Below, piece after piece: positions 8,711 through 17,986 of a stretch of 64,000 bases of DNA. The notes beneath the pieces were generated by a model that ran no database searches, was not told the DNA's origin, and saw nothing but the letters and a program-made list of their open reading frames with translations. The first letter of the stretch is position 1. Each line of letters begins with the position of its first letter. This stretch comes from Xanthobacter autotrophicus. Its GTDB lineage: Bacteria > Pseudomonadota > Alphaproteobacteria > Rhizobiales > Xanthobacteraceae. The stretch spans positions 248,001-312,000 of the forward strand of contig NZ_VAUP01000037.1 in the NCBI RefSeq assembly GCF_005871085.1. The letters run 5' to 3'. A program made the position numbers and the translations under genes.

Positions 8711-11700
8711 ATGCACATCCTCGCTACCACATCGACGACGCTGGAGGATCTGGCCGAGCCGGTCGATCTCGCCCAGCCGCCCGGCGACATGGTGGCGCTG
8801 TCCTTCACCGACAGCGACCTGCTGGCCTTGTCCGCCGCCTGGCGGGCGCGGCGGGACAGCCTGCCCAGCCTGCGCCTCGCCCGGCTGAAGGACCTCACCC
8901 ACCCCATGTCGGTGGATTTGTGGGTGGAGAAGGTGGCGCGCCACGCCAAGGTGGTGCTGGTGCGCCAGTTGGGCGGCCTCGACTGGTGGCGCTACGGCGC
9001 CGAACAGCTTTCCGCCCTCGCCCGAGCCCGTGGCATCGCCCTCGCGCTGCTGCCGGGGGAGGACCAGGACGACCCGCGCCTCGCGGCCCTCTCCACCGTG
9101 CCGGCGGAGCAGCTGGCCCAATGGCTCGCCTATTTTCGTGCCGGCGGGCCGGACAACATGGGCGCCCTGCTCGCCCGCATGGCCCGGACGGCCGGCTTTG
9201 CCGCGCCCGCCGCGATCGCTCCGCCGCGCCCCGTTCCCGCCACGGCCTTCTATCGCCCCGGCGCGGGGCTGACGGAACAGCAGGAAGCCGGTGCCGCCGC
9301 GCAGGCGGATGGGCGGCCCAGCGCCCTGATCCTGTTCTACCGCTCCCAGTGGCTCGCGGCGGACACCGCCGCCATCGATGCGCTGGCCGCCGCCCTTGAG
9401 GCGCGCGGCATCGCCGCCGTGCCCCTGTTCGTGCCCAGCCTGAAGGCACCCGAAGCGCGCGCCGCCGTGCGCGATGCGCTGGCCGCGCTCAAGCCGGCGG
9501 TGATCGTCACCACCACCGCGTTTGCGGCGGGGGATGCGGCGGAGCTGTTCCCGGCAGGAGGGCCGCCGGTGCTCCAGGCCGCCCCCGCCACCACCGCCCG
9601 CGCCGCCTGGGCGGGCAGTCCGCGCGGGCTGTCGGCCGCCGACCTCGCCATGCATGTGGTGCTGCCGGAGCTGGATGGGCGGGTGCTGGCGGGCGCGCTC
9701 TCGTTCAAGGATTTTGCCCCGGCCGATGCGGACCTTGCCTTCGCCCCCGCCATCAACCGGCCGGAGCCGGACCAGGTGGCCCATGTGGCGGACCGCGTCG
9801 CCGGCCTCGTGCGCCTCGCCATCACGCCCCGCGCGGAGCGGCGGCTGGCACTGATCCTGCCCGATTATCCCGGCGCCGAGGGCCGCTCCGGCTATGCGGT
9901 GGGCCTCGACGTGCCGGAGAGCGCGCGGCGGATGATTTCAACGCTGGGCGACGCCGGCTACGCCACCGGCTCCGCGCCGGCCGACGCCAAGGCGCTGCTC
10001 GCCGCCATCGCCCCCGCGCCGGCCCTATCCCTCGATGCCTATCGCGCCGCCTTCGACCGCCTACCGCTGGCCGCGCGCGAGGCCGTGCTCGCCGCATGGG
10101 GCGCCCCCGAAGCCGACGCGGACCTGAGGGACGGCACCTTCCACTTCCGCCTTGCCCGCTTCGGCGCCCTCACCCTCGCCTTCGCGCCCGATCGCGGCGC
10201 GGCGCTGGACCGGCGGGCGGACTATCACGACGCGGCCCTGCCGCCGCGCCATGCCCTCATCGCCTTCGGCCTGTGGCTGCGCGAAGGGCTGGACGCCCAC
10301 GCCGTCATCCATCTCGGTGCCCATGGCACGCTGGAATGGCTGCCGGGCAAGGCGGTGGCGCTGACGCCGGCCTGCTTCCCGCAACTGGTCATGGGGGCGC
10401 TGCCGGTGGTCTATCCCTTCATCGTCTCCAATCCCGGCGAGGCGGCACAGGCCAAGCGTCGGCTCGCCGCCGTCACCATCGGCCACCTGCCGCCGCCGCT
10501 GGCCGCCGCCGGCCTGTCCGAGGCCGAGCAGAAGCTGGAACGGCTAGTGGACGAATATGCGCAGGCCGACGGCCTCGACCGCCGCCGCCGCGAGCGCCTC
10601 GCCCAGCTCATCGTGGAGACCGCCGGCGACACCGGCCTCGCCGCCACCGCTGGCGTCACCACCGCCACCGATCCCGACGAGGCCCTGCGCCGTATCGATG
10701 CCTGGCTGTGCGACCTGAAGGACCTCGCGGTGAAAGACGGCCTCCACATCTTCGGCCATGTGCCGCAGGACGAAGCTGACCCGGCCCGCAACGCCAGCGC
10801 CGGCGCCGAGACCCGCGCGCTGCTCGACGCCCTCGACGGAAGCTTCGTGCCGGCCGGTCCCGCCGGGGCGCCGGCGCGGGGGCGGCGGGACGTTTTGCCC
10901 ACCGGGCGCAACCTCTACACCGCCGATCCGCGCACCCTGCCCACCCCCACCGCCTGCGACCTCGCCCGCAAGGCGGCCGACGAGGCCCTGCGCCTGCTGC
11001 TGCAGGAACACGGCGACTGGCCCCGCGCGCTGGTGCTGGACCTGTGGGGCAGCGCCTCCCTGCGCACCGGGGGCGAGGAGATCGCCCAGGGCCTCGCCTT
11101 CCTCGGTTGCCGCCCCATGTGGGAGGCGGCGAGCGGCCGCGTCACCGGCATCGAGGTGCTGCCCCCGGCCGTGCTGGGGCGCCCGCGCATCGACGTGACC
11201 TTCCGCATCTCCGGCCTGTTCCGCGACATCTTCCCGGCCCAGATCGCGCTCTTGGATGCCGCCGTGCGTGCCGTGGCCGCGCGGGACGAGGACGATGCCG
11301 AGAACCCGCTCGCCTCCGCCCGCCGCCGGGGCGAGGACCTGTCCCGCCTGTTCGGCTCGGCGCCGGGCGCCTATGGCGCGGGCATCGAGGCGCAGCTCCA
11401 GCGCGGCGTCTTCGCGGATCGCGCCGAGCTGGGCCATGCCTATCTCGCCGCCGCCTCCCATGCCTATGGCGGGGCGGACGGCGTTGCGCGCCCCGCCCCC
11501 GGCGCCTTCGCCGGACGCATCGCGCAGGCCGACGCGCTCATCCACGGCGCGGATGATGCCGCCCGCGACCTCCTGGACGGCAGCGAGGATGCCGCCTTCA
11601 TGGGGGGCTTCGCGGCGGCCGGCGCGGCGCTGGGGCGCAAGGCGCACCTGGTGGTGCTCGACACCACCGACCCCGACCGCCCCCGCGCCCGCCCCTTGTC

Positions 11701-12076
11701 CGAAGCACTGGCGCGGCTGGTGCACGGGCGCGTCTCGCCGACCTTCATCGCCGGCCAGATGCGCCACGGCCCGCGCGGCGCGGCGGAACTGGCGGAGACG
11801 GTAGACCGCCTCGTCGCCTTCGCCGAGACCACGCAGGAGGTGGCGAGCGCCCTGCTGGACCGGCTCCACGCCGCCTATCTGGCGGAGCCGTCCGTGCGCG
11901 CCTTCCTGCTCGACCAGAACCCCGCCGCCGCCCGCACCATGGCCCGCCGCTTCGCCGATGCGCGCCGCCGCGGCCTGTGGCACAGCCGCCGCAACGCCCT
12001 CGACGCCGATCTCGACGCCCTCCTCGCCGAGGCCGCCGCGCCCCACGAAAAAGCACCGAAGGAGGCGGCGGAATGA
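8711..12076 (+). CDS. cobN: Cobaltochelatase subunit CobN
   Basis: Large subunit (1121 residues) of the ATP-dependent CobNST cobaltochelatase, which inserts cobalt into hydrogenobyrinate a,c-diamide in the oxygen-dependent pathway. The protein contains the family's HLGAHGTLEWLPGK motif, with the His of HGTLE at residue 538, followed by YPFIVSNPGEAAQAKRR and, near the C-terminus, GRVSPTFIAGQMRHGPRGAAE. It is somewhat shorter than typical CobN proteins of about 1250 residues. cobS and cobT are not in this window and must be elsewhere. Its TGA overlaps the cobG ATG by four bases. Confidence 0.95.
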   Translation: MHILATTSTTLEDLAEPVDLAQPPGDMVALSFTDSDLLALSAAWRARRDSLPSLRLARLKDLTHPMSVDLWVEKVARHAKVVLVRQLGGLDWWRYGAEQLSALARARGIALALLPGEDQDDPRLAALSTVPAEQLAQWLAYFRAGGPDNMGALLARMARTAGFAAPAAIAPPRPVPATAFYRPGAGLTEQQEAGAAAQADGRPSALILFYRSQWLAADTAAIDALAAALEARGIAAVPLFVPSLKAPEARAAVRDALAALKPAVIVTTTAFAAGDAAELFPAGGPPVLQAAPATTARAAWAGSPRGLSAADLAMHVVLPELDGRVLAGALSFKDFAPADADLAFAPAINRPEPDQVAHVADRVAGLVRLAITPRAERRLALILPDYPGAEGRSGYAVGLDVPESARRMISTLGDAGYATGSAPADAKALLAAIAPAPALSLDAYRAAFDRLPLAAREAVLAAWGAPEADADLRDGTFHFRLARFGALTLAFAPDRGAALDRRADYHDAALPPRHALIAFGLWLREGLDAHAVIHLGAHGTLEWLPGKAVALTPACFPQLVMGALPVVYPFIVSNPGEAAQAKRRLAAVTIGHLPPPLAAAGLSEAEQKLERLVDEYAQADGLDRRRRERLAQLIVETAGDTGLAATAGVTTATDPDEALRRIDAWLCDLKDLAVKDGLHIFGHVPQDEADPARNASAGAETRALLDALDGSFVPAGPAGAPARGRRDVLPTGRNLYTADPRTLPTPTACDLARKAADEALRLLLQEHGDWPRALVLDLWGSASLRTGGEEIAQGLAFLGCRPMWEAASGRVTGIEVLPPAVLGRPRIDVTFRISGLFRDIFPAQIALLDAAVRAVAARDEDDAENPLASARRRGEDLSRLFGSAPGAYGAGIEAQLQRGVFADRAELGHAYLAAASHAYGGADGVARPAPGAFAGRIAQADALIHGADDAARDLLDGSEDAAFMGGFAAAGAALGRKAHLVVLDTTDPDRPRARPLSEALARLVHGRVSPTFIAGQMRHGPRGAAELAETVDRLVAFAETTQEVASALLDRLHAAYLAEPSVRAFLLDQNPAAARTMARRFADARRRGLWHSRRNALDADLDALLAEAAAPHEKAPKEAAE

Positions 12077-13389
12077 GCCCGCGTCCGCCCGTGCGCCGGG
12101 GCGCCTGCCCGGCCTTCCTCGCGCCCATGGAAACCGGCGACGGCCTGATCCTGCGGCTCGTGCCGGCGGAAGGCGCCATCTCCCCCGGCCAGTTGCGCGG
12201 CCTGGCCCGCGCGGCGACGGCCTTGGGCAACGGCATGATGGAGATCACCGCCCGCGGCAGCCTGCAGGTGCGCGGGCTGACGGCGGAAACGGTGGCGCCG
12301 CTTCAGGATGCGGTTCTCGCGCTCGGCATCACGCCGCGCCTCGGCCTCGCCATCGATATCTCCCCGCTGTCGGGGCTCGATCCCCGGGAAATTGCCGACG
12401 CCCGTCCCCTCGCCCGCCTCATCCGGGAGGGAACGGCGGGACTTGCGGGGAAACTGGGGCCGAAGGTGTCCGTGGTCGTGGACGGCGGCGGCGCCATCGG
12501 CCTTTCCGGCCATAAGGCGGATGTGCGGCTCATCGCCGTGCGCTCCGGGGCGGATGCGAGGTGGTCCGCCACCATCGGCGGCGGTATGCAGGAATTGCTG
12601 GCCGAGCAGGAGGCGGCCACCCGCGCCCTCGACGCCCTGTCGCGGATCGCCGCCCTCGGCCACCGCGCCCGCGCCACCGACCTGCCGGGCTGCACATCCA
12701 CGCCACTCGCCAACTCCGGTGATGGCGGCATCCCCTCCACCCCACTGGGCACCTTCCCGCTCGTCGAAGGCCGCTTCGCCTGCGGCATCGGCTTGCCCTT
12801 CGGTGCCGGCGTGGCCGACCTGTTCGCATCTCTCGCGGATGCGGCCGACGAGGCCGGCGCCCGCGACCTGCGGCCGGCCACCGAGCGGGTGCTCCTCGCC
12901 ACCGGCCTCGACGCGGACGGCGCCCATGCCTTCGCTGCGGAAGCCCGGCGGCTCGGCTGCCTCACCGCGCCCGACGATCCGCGCGCCTTCATCGCCGCCT
13001 GCCCCGGCGCGCCGGCCTGCGTCTGCGCCCATTTCCCGGCGCGGGACCTCGCGGCCGGGGTGGCGGACGCCCTCGCGCCGCTGCTGGACGGCACGGTGAC
13101 GGTACATCTGTCCGGCTGCGCCAAGGGCTGCGCCCATCCCGCGCCGGCGACCCTCACCTTCGTGGGCATGGACGAGGGGATCGCGCTGGTGCATGAGGGC
13201 GCACCGTCCGGAGCACGCGGTCCGGTGATCGCGGTGGAGGCGCTGGCGGCAACCCTCGCGACGCTGGCCGTCACGTCCCGCGCGCCCGGCGAGACGGGAC
13301 GCGGGCTTCTGGCCCGGATGCAAGAGGTGGGATTATTGGCGGGCCTGTGGGTGCGCGAAGGAAACGACAGACCGATGGTGAAGACGTGA
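12073..13389 (+). CDS. cobG: Precorrin-3B synthase CobG
   Basis: Oxygen-dependent monooxygenase that makes precorrin-3B, the hallmark of aerobic cobalamin synthesis. The 438-residue protein belongs to the nitrite/sulfite-reductase superfamily: two ferredoxin-like half domains (GLILRLVPAEGAISPGQL; ITARGSLQVRGL) precede the [4Fe-4S] ligands Cys310-x5-Cys316 and Cys349-x3-Cys353. All four cysteines are present. It needs electrons from a partner, which is not identified here. The start at 12073 overlaps cobN (ATGA), and cobH follows after 13 bp. Confidence 0.92.
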   Translation: MSPRPPVRRGACPAFLAPMETGDGLILRLVPAEGAISPGQLRGLARAATALGNGMMEITARGSLQVRGLTAETVAPLQDAVLALGITPRLGLAIDISPLSGLDPREIADARPLARLIREGTAGLAGKLGPKVSVVVDGGGAIGLSGHKADVRLIAVRSGADARWSATIGGGMQELLAEQEAATRALDALSRIAALGHRARATDLPGCTSTPLANSGDGGIPSTPLGTFPLVEGRFACGIGLPFGAGVADLFASLADAADEAGARDLRPATERVLLATGLDADGAHAFAAEARRLGCLTAPDDPRAFIAACPGAPACVCAHFPARDLAAGVADALAPLLDGTVTVHLSGCAKGCAHPAPATLTFVGMDEGIALVHEGAPSGARGPVIAVEALAATLATLAVTSRAPGETGRGLLARMQEVGLLAGLWVREGNDRPMVKT

Positions 13390-13402
13390 CGAGCCGCGCA
13401 GC

Positions 13403-14038
13403 ATGACCCTTCCCTTCGATTACGTGCGCGACGGCACCGCCATCTACGAGCGCTCCTTCGCCATCATCCGAGCGGAGGCGGACCTGTCGCGCTTCTCCCC
13501 CGAGGAGGAAGACGTGGCGGTGCGCATGATCCACGCCTGCGGGCTGGTGGAGGCGGCGCGCGATTTTGTCTTTGGCCCCGGCGTGGTGGCCGCCGCCCGC
13601 GCGGCGCTGCAAGCCGGCGCACCGATCCTGTGCGATGCGCAGATGGTGGCCCACGGCATCACCCGCGCCCGCCTGCCCGCCAACAACGAGGTGGTCTGCA
13701 CCCTGCGCGATCCCGCGGTGCCGGCATTGGCCGAGAAGCTCGGCACCACCCGCTCGGCCGCGGCGCTGGAATTGTGGCGCGCGCAGCTTGCCGGCGCAGT
13801 GGTCGCCATCGGCAATGCGCCCACCGCCCTGTTCCACCTGCTGGAAATGCTGGACAAGGGCGCGCCCCGGCCCGCCGCCATCCTCGGCATGCCGGTGGGC
13901 TTCGTGGGCGCGGCGGAATCCAAGGATGCGCTGGCAGCCGACCCGCGCGGCGTGCCGTTTGCCATCGTGCGCGGGCGGCTCGGCGGCAGCGCCATCACCT
14001 CCGCCGCCGTCAACGCGCTGGCGAGGGCCGGGCTATGA
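13403..14038 (+). CDS. cobH: Precorrin-8X methylmutase CobH
   Basis: Catalyses the 1,5-methyl shift from precorrin-8X to hydrogenobyrinate. It has 211 residues, the family's size. The catalytic histidine lies in MIHACGLVEAARDF (His44), and GFVGAAESK with PFAIVRGRLGGSAITSAAVNAL near the C-terminus are typical of the family. It overlaps cobI by four bases and is one gene downstream of cobG, as in many alphaproteobacterial cob operons. Confidence 0.94.
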   Translation: MTLPFDYVRDGTAIYERSFAIIRAEADLSRFSPEEEDVAVRMIHACGLVEAARDFVFGPGVVAAARAALQAGAPILCDAQMVAHGITRARLPANNEVVCTLRDPAVPALAEKLGTTRSAAALELWRAQLAGAVVAIGNAPTALFHLLEMLDKGAPRPAAILGMPVGFVGAAESKDALAADPRGVPFAIVRGRLGGSAITSAAVNALARAGL

Positions 14039-14760
14039 AAGGCCAGCTCATCGGCGTGGGCGTCGGCCCCGGCGACCCCGATCTCATGACCCTTAAGGCG
14101 GTGAAGGCCATCGCCGGCGCCGACGTGGTGGGCTATTTCGCCAAGGCCGGCAACGTCAGCCACGCGCGGACCATCGCCCAGGCGCACTTCCGTCCGGACA
14201 CGGTGGAACTGCCCCTGCTCTATCCCGTCACCACCGAGATCCACCGGCATGATGCCGCCTATCGCACCGCCATCGGCGCCTTCTACGACGCCTCGGCGGC
14301 AACGGTGGCGGAGCACATCCTCGCCGGCCGCACGGTGGCGGTGCTGAGCGAGGGCGACCCGCTGTTCTACGGCTCCTACATGCACCTGCATGTGCGCCTC
14401 GCCCAGCGCTTCCCCACCAAGGTCATTCCCGGCGTCACCGGCATGTCCGGCTGCTGGTCGCAGGCCGGCGCGCCCATCGCCCAGGGCGACGACGTGCTCA
14501 TGGTGCTGCCCGGCACGCTGGATGAAGACGAGCTTTCCCGCCGCCTCGCCACGGCCGATGCGGCGGTGATCATGAAGGTGGGCCGCAACCTGCCCAAGAT
14601 CCGCCGGGCGCTGGCCGCCGCCGGCCGGCTCGATCGCGCGCTCTATGTGGAGCGCGGCACCATGGCCGATTGCGCGCTGGTGCCCCTCTCCGAGCGGGCG
14701 GACGAGCGCGCGCCCTATTTCTCCATCGTGCTGGTGCCCGGCTGGGAGCGCGCGGCATGA
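14035..14760 (+). CDS. cobI: Precorrin-2 C20-methyltransferase CobI
   Basis: SAM-dependent methylation of precorrin-2 at C20 to give precorrin-3A. The 241-residue protein starts MKGQLIGVGVGPGDPDLMTLKA, the tetrapyrrole-methylase N-terminal motif, followed by VAVLSEGDPLFYGSYMH and VIPGVTGMSGCWSQAG, which fit the C20 enzyme rather than the C11 or C17 enzymes. Start and stop overlap cobH and cobJ by four bases each, so translation is probably coupled along the operon. Confidence 0.93.
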   Translation: MKGQLIGVGVGPGDPDLMTLKAVKAIAGADVVGYFAKAGNVSHARTIAQAHFRPDTVELPLLYPVTTEIHRHDAAYRTAIGAFYDASAATVAEHILAGRTVAVLSEGDPLFYGSYMHLHVRLAQRFPTKVIPGVTGMSGCWSQAGAPIAQGDDVLMVLPGTLDEDELSRRLATADAAVIMKVGRNLPKIRRALAAAGRLDRALYVERGTMADCALVPLSERADERAPYFSIVLVPGWERAA

Positions 14761-15557
14761 CTGGCGGCGACAGGCGCGGGCGCATCACCGTGGTGGGCCT
14801 CGGCCCCGGTGCGGCGCGGCAGATGACGCCGCAGGCCGCGGCGGCGGTGGAAGCGGCGGACCTCGTCTTCGGCTATGCCCCCTATCTCGCCCGCCTGCCA
14901 GAACGGCCGGGGCAGGAGCGCCGGCCCTCCGACAATCGCGAGGAGATCGCCCGCGCCTCGGCGGCGCTGGACGCGGCGGTTGCGGGTGCGCGGGTCGCCA
15001 TGGTCTCGGGGGGCGATCCCGGCGTGTTCGCCATGGCCGCCGCCGTGTGCGAGGCCATCGAGCATGGGCCGGACGCCTGGCGCGCCCTCGATCTCGAGGT
15101 GGTGCCCGGCGTCACCGCCATGCTGGCGGTGGCGGCGCGCTGCGGGGCGCCGCTGGGCCACGATTTCTGCGCCCTCTCCCTCTCCGACAATTTGAAGCCC
15201 TGGGCGCTGGTGGAAAAGCGCCTGCTGCTGGCGGCGGAGGCGGGCTTTGTCATCGCCCTCTACAATCCCATCAGCCGGGCACGGCCGTGGCAGCTGGGAC
15301 GGGCCTTCGCGCTGCTGCGCGAGCGCCTTGCGGGCAGCGTGCCGGTGGTGTTCGGCCGCGCGGCGGGGCGCGAGGACGAGCGTATCACCCTCACCACTCT
15401 GGCCGACGCCAACCCGGCGCAGGCCGACATGGCTACCTGCGTGATCATCGGCACCGCCGATACCCGCATCGTACAGCGCCCCGGCCTGCCGCCCCTGGTC
15501 TACGCACCCCGCTCGGCGGACAGGCCCGTGTCTCCGGTGGAGGAAACCGCGCCGTGA
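14757..15557 (+). CDS. cobJ: Precorrin-3B C17-methyltransferase CobJ
   Basis: Ring-contracting methyltransferase that acts on precorrin-3B, the CobG product, giving precorrin-4. It has 266 residues, with ITVVGLGPGAARQMTPQA at the N-terminus, VAMVSGGDPGVFAMAAAV, EVVPGVTAMLAVAARCGAPL and FALYNPISRARPWQ-like sequence typical of CobJ/CbiH. The 3' end overlaps the convergent cobK gene by 58 bp, so the last codons of the two genes are antiparallel. cobL resumes the plus-strand series after cobK. Confidence 0.93.
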   Translation: MTGGDRRGRITVVGLGPGAARQMTPQAAAAVEAADLVFGYAPYLARLPERPGQERRPSDNREEIARASAALDAAVAGARVAMVSGGDPGVFAMAAAVCEAIEHGPDAWRALDLEVVPGVTAMLAVAARCGAPLGHDFCALSLSDNLKPWALVEKRLLLAAEAGFVIALYNPISRARPWQLGRAFALLRERLAGSVPVVFGRAAGREDERITLTTLADANPAQADMATCVIIGTADTRIVQRPGLPPLVYAPRSADRPVSPVEETAP

Positions 15558-16315
15558 GCGCCGAGCTGGTGGAGCAGCCACGCCTCGGCCTCCGCCGGCG
15601 TTTCCACCGCCGGGACGGCGGGGATGGCGGGCCGCGCGATCAGCAGCACCTCGATGCCCAATGCGCGCGCCGCCGCCATCTTGCCGTAGGTGGCCGCACC
15701 GCCGCTGTTCTTGGCCACGATGGTGTCCATGCGATGCGCCTCCAGCAGCGCGCGGTCGTCGCCCTCGCCGAACGGGCCGCGCCCCAGCACATATTGGGCC
15801 TGCGGCACCGCCAGCGGCGGCAGGACCGGATCGACGCTGCGCACCAGATAGGCGTGCTGCGGTGCCGCCTCGAAGGCGCGCACCTCGTTGCGGCCGAGGG
15901 CGAGGAACACCCGCCGCGGCGCATCCCCCAGCGCGGCCACCGCCGCCGGCACATCCGCCACCTCGCGCCAGCGATCGCCGGCAACGGGCATCCACGGCCC
16001 GCGCCGCAGGGCGAGGAGGGGCACGCCCGCCGCCGCGCAGGCCTGCGCGGCATTGAAGGACATCCGGGCGGCATAGGGATGGGTGGCATCCACCACGGCG
16101 GCAACGCGCTCCGCCTTCAGGTAGTCTTCAAGGCCCGCCGCGCCGCCGAAGCCGCCGACGCGCACGGGCACCGGCTGGGGCGCGGGATGTTCCGTGCGCC
16201 CTGCCAGCGACAGGACCACGTCGAGATCGGCATGGTCCGCGATGCGGGCGGCGAGGCATTTGGCGAGGGCGCTGGCCTCGCTGGTGCCGCCCAGCAGGAG
16301 AATGCGCGGGACCAT
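15500..16315 (-). CDS. cobK: Precorrin-6A reductase CobK
   Basis: NADPH-dependent reduction of precorrin-6A. The 271-residue protein starts MVPRILLLGGTSEASALAKCL, has VDATHPYAARMS, a YLVRSVDPVLPP segment and the C-terminal IVAKNSGGAATYGKM motif shared with CobK/CbiJ. The start at 16315 is chosen because homologues begin there; further upstream ATGs, for example 16354, would run into cobL. It is oriented against the rest of the operon, overlaps the end of cobJ by 58 bp and is only 37 bp from the divergent cobL start, so it needs its own promoter inside or near cobL. Confidence 0.9.
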   Translation of the reverse strand: MVPRILLLGGTSEASALAKCLAARIADHADLDVVLSLAGRTEHPAPQPVPVRVGGFGGAAGLEDYLKAERVAAVVDATHPYAARMSFNAAQACAAAGVPLLALRRGPWMPVAGDRWREVADVPAAVAALGDAPRRVFLALGRNEVRAFEAAPQHAYLVRSVDPVLPPLAVPQAQYVLGRGPFGEGDDRALLEAHRMDTIVAKNSGGAATYGKMAAARALGIEVLLIARPAIPAVPAVETPAEAEAWLLHQLGAHGAVSSTGDTGLSAERGA

Positions 16316-16352
16316 GGCTGAAACGGCGCGGGTCGAGACGGAGGGATCGCTC

Positions 16353-17600
16353 ATGGCGGGCATAAGTGCCCCAGCCGGGCGCTGGCTGTCCATCGTCGGC
16401 ATCGGCGAGGACGGGGCGGACGGCCTCTCCCCCGCCGCGCGCGCCGCCATCTCCTGCGCCGAGATCGTGTTCGGCGGGGCGCGCCATCTTGCCCTTGCCG
16501 GCAACCTCGTTACCGGCGAAGCGCAGGTTTGGCCGAGCCCCTTCAGCCTTGCCGGCGTTCTCGCCGCGCGCGGGCGGGCGGTGTGCGTCCTCGCCTCGGG
16601 CGACCCCTTCCTTTACGGCGTGGGCGCGAGCCTCGCCCGCCATGTGCCGGCGGACGAAATGCGCGCCTTCCCCGCGCCCTCTGCCTTCTCCCTGGCCGCC
16701 GCGCGGCTGGGCTGGGCGTTGCAGGAGGTGGACCTTATCTCCCTCCACGGCCGGCCGCTCGCGCGCCTTCGGCCCTGCCTGCAGGACAGCGCGCGGCTGA
16801 TCCTGCTCACCTCGGACGGTAGCGGGCCGCGACAGGTGGCGGATTTCGTCACCGCCCACGGCTGCGGCGCCTCGCGCCTCGTGGTGCTGGAGGCTCTGGG
16901 CGGCCCGTCCGAGCGGGTGCGCGAGACGCGGGCCGATGCCTTCGCCTTCACCGACGTGGCCGCGCTGAACGTGGTGGCGCTGGAGGTGGCGGCGGACACG
17001 GACGCCCCTCTCCTGCCCCTCGCCAGCGGCCTTGCCGACGACCTGTTCGAGCATGACGGCCAGATCACCAAGCGCGAGATCCGCGCCCTCACCCTCTCCT
17101 CCCTCGCGCCGCGACGGGGGGAATTGCTGTGGGATATCGGAGCGGGGGCGGGCTCCATCGCCATCGAATGGCTGCTGGCCCATCCGTCCCTCAACGCCAT
17201 CGCCATCGAGGGGCATGCGGAGCGCGCAGCCCGCATCGGCCGCAATGCCGGGCGCCTCGGCGTGCCCCATCTGAAAGTCGTAGAGGGTGCGGCACCCGGC
17301 GCCCTTGCCGGACTACCCCCGCCGGATGTCATCTTTCTCGGTGGCGGCGCCTCCGAGCCGGGCGTGTTCGAGGCGGCGCTGGCGGCGCTGAAGCCGGGCG
17401 GGCGGCTGGTGGCCAACGCGGTCACGCTGGAGACGGAAGCGGTGCTCCTTGCCGCCCATGCAAGGCTCGGCGGCGATCTGGTGCGCATCGCTCTGGCGCG
17501 CTCAACGCCGGTGAAGGGAATGACCGGCTGGCGGCCTGCCATGCCGGTCACCCAGTGGCGCTATGGCAAGCCGCCCAAGACAGAGGGAGGCGGGGCATGA
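16353..17600 (+). CDS. cobL: Precorrin-6B C5,15-methyltransferase (decarboxylating) CobL
   Basis: Two-domain methyltransferase of 415 residues that methylates precorrin-6B at C5 and C15 and decarboxylates the C12 acetate. The N-terminal half (WLSIVGIGEDGADGLSPAA, VCVLASGDPFLYGVGASL) is the CbiE-like tetrapyrrole methylase. The C-terminal half (KREIRALTLSSLAPRRGELL, WDIGAGAGSIAIEWLLAHP) is the CbiT-like SAM domain. The ATG at 16353 is 37 bp from the divergent cobK start. It overlaps cobE by four bases. Confidence 0.94.
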   Translation: MAGISAPAGRWLSIVGIGEDGADGLSPAARAAISCAEIVFGGARHLALAGNLVTGEAQVWPSPFSLAGVLAARGRAVCVLASGDPFLYGVGASLARHVPADEMRAFPAPSAFSLAAARLGWALQEVDLISLHGRPLARLRPCLQDSARLILLTSDGSGPRQVADFVTAHGCGASRLVVLEALGGPSERVRETRADAFAFTDVAALNVVALEVAADTDAPLLPLASGLADDLFEHDGQITKREIRALTLSSLAPRRGELLWDIGAGAGSIAIEWLLAHPSLNAIAIEGHAERAARIGRNAGRLGVPHLKVVEGAAPGALAGLPPPDVIFLGGGASEPGVFEAALAALKPGGRLVANAVTLETEAVLLAAHARLGGDLVRIALARSTPVKGMTGWRPAMPVTQWRYGKPPKTEGGGA

Positions 17601-17986
17601 TCGTGGCCGGCATCGGCTCCAAGCGGGGGGTGAGCGTGGACGAGGTGCTGGCCGCCTTCGACGCGGCCCTCGAGCGCGCCGCGCTGGCGCGGGACGACGT
17701 GGCCCTCATCGCCGCGCCGGCGGTGAAGGGGGGCGAGGCCGGCATCAGCGAGGCGGCGGCCAAGCTTGGCCTGCCGCTGGTGCTGGTGCCGCAGACTCAG
17801 CTTGAAGCCGCCTCCAACCGAACCCAGACCCGCTCGGAGCGGGTGATCGCATTGTTGCGCGTGCCCTCTGCGGCGGAGACAGCGGCGCTGGCCGCCGCCG
17901 GCGCGACGGCACGACTTCTGGGGCCGCGCCTCGCGCTGGGGCCCGTCACCTGCGCCCTCGCCCGGCGGGAGGAAGAAGAAGAGTGA
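17597..17986 (+). CDS. cobE: CobE / CbiG C-terminal-domain protein
   Basis: A 129-residue protein matching the CbiG C-terminal domain, called CobE in aerobic cob operons. Its precise role is not established, though it is tied to corrin-ring synthesis. Recognisable pieces are [21 protein letters not shown] at the start, [18 protein letters not shown] and, further on, [15 protein letters not shown]. It overlaps cobL by ATGA and cobM by GTGA, so it sits inside a chain of translationally coupled genes. The acidic REEEEE tail is at the very end. Confidence 0.85.
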   Translation: MIVAGIGSKRGVSVDEVLAAFDAALERAALARDDVALIAAPAVKGGEAGISEAAAKLGLPLVLVPQTQLEAASNRTQTRSERVIALLRVPSAAETAALAAAGATARLLGPRLALGPVTCALARREEEEE

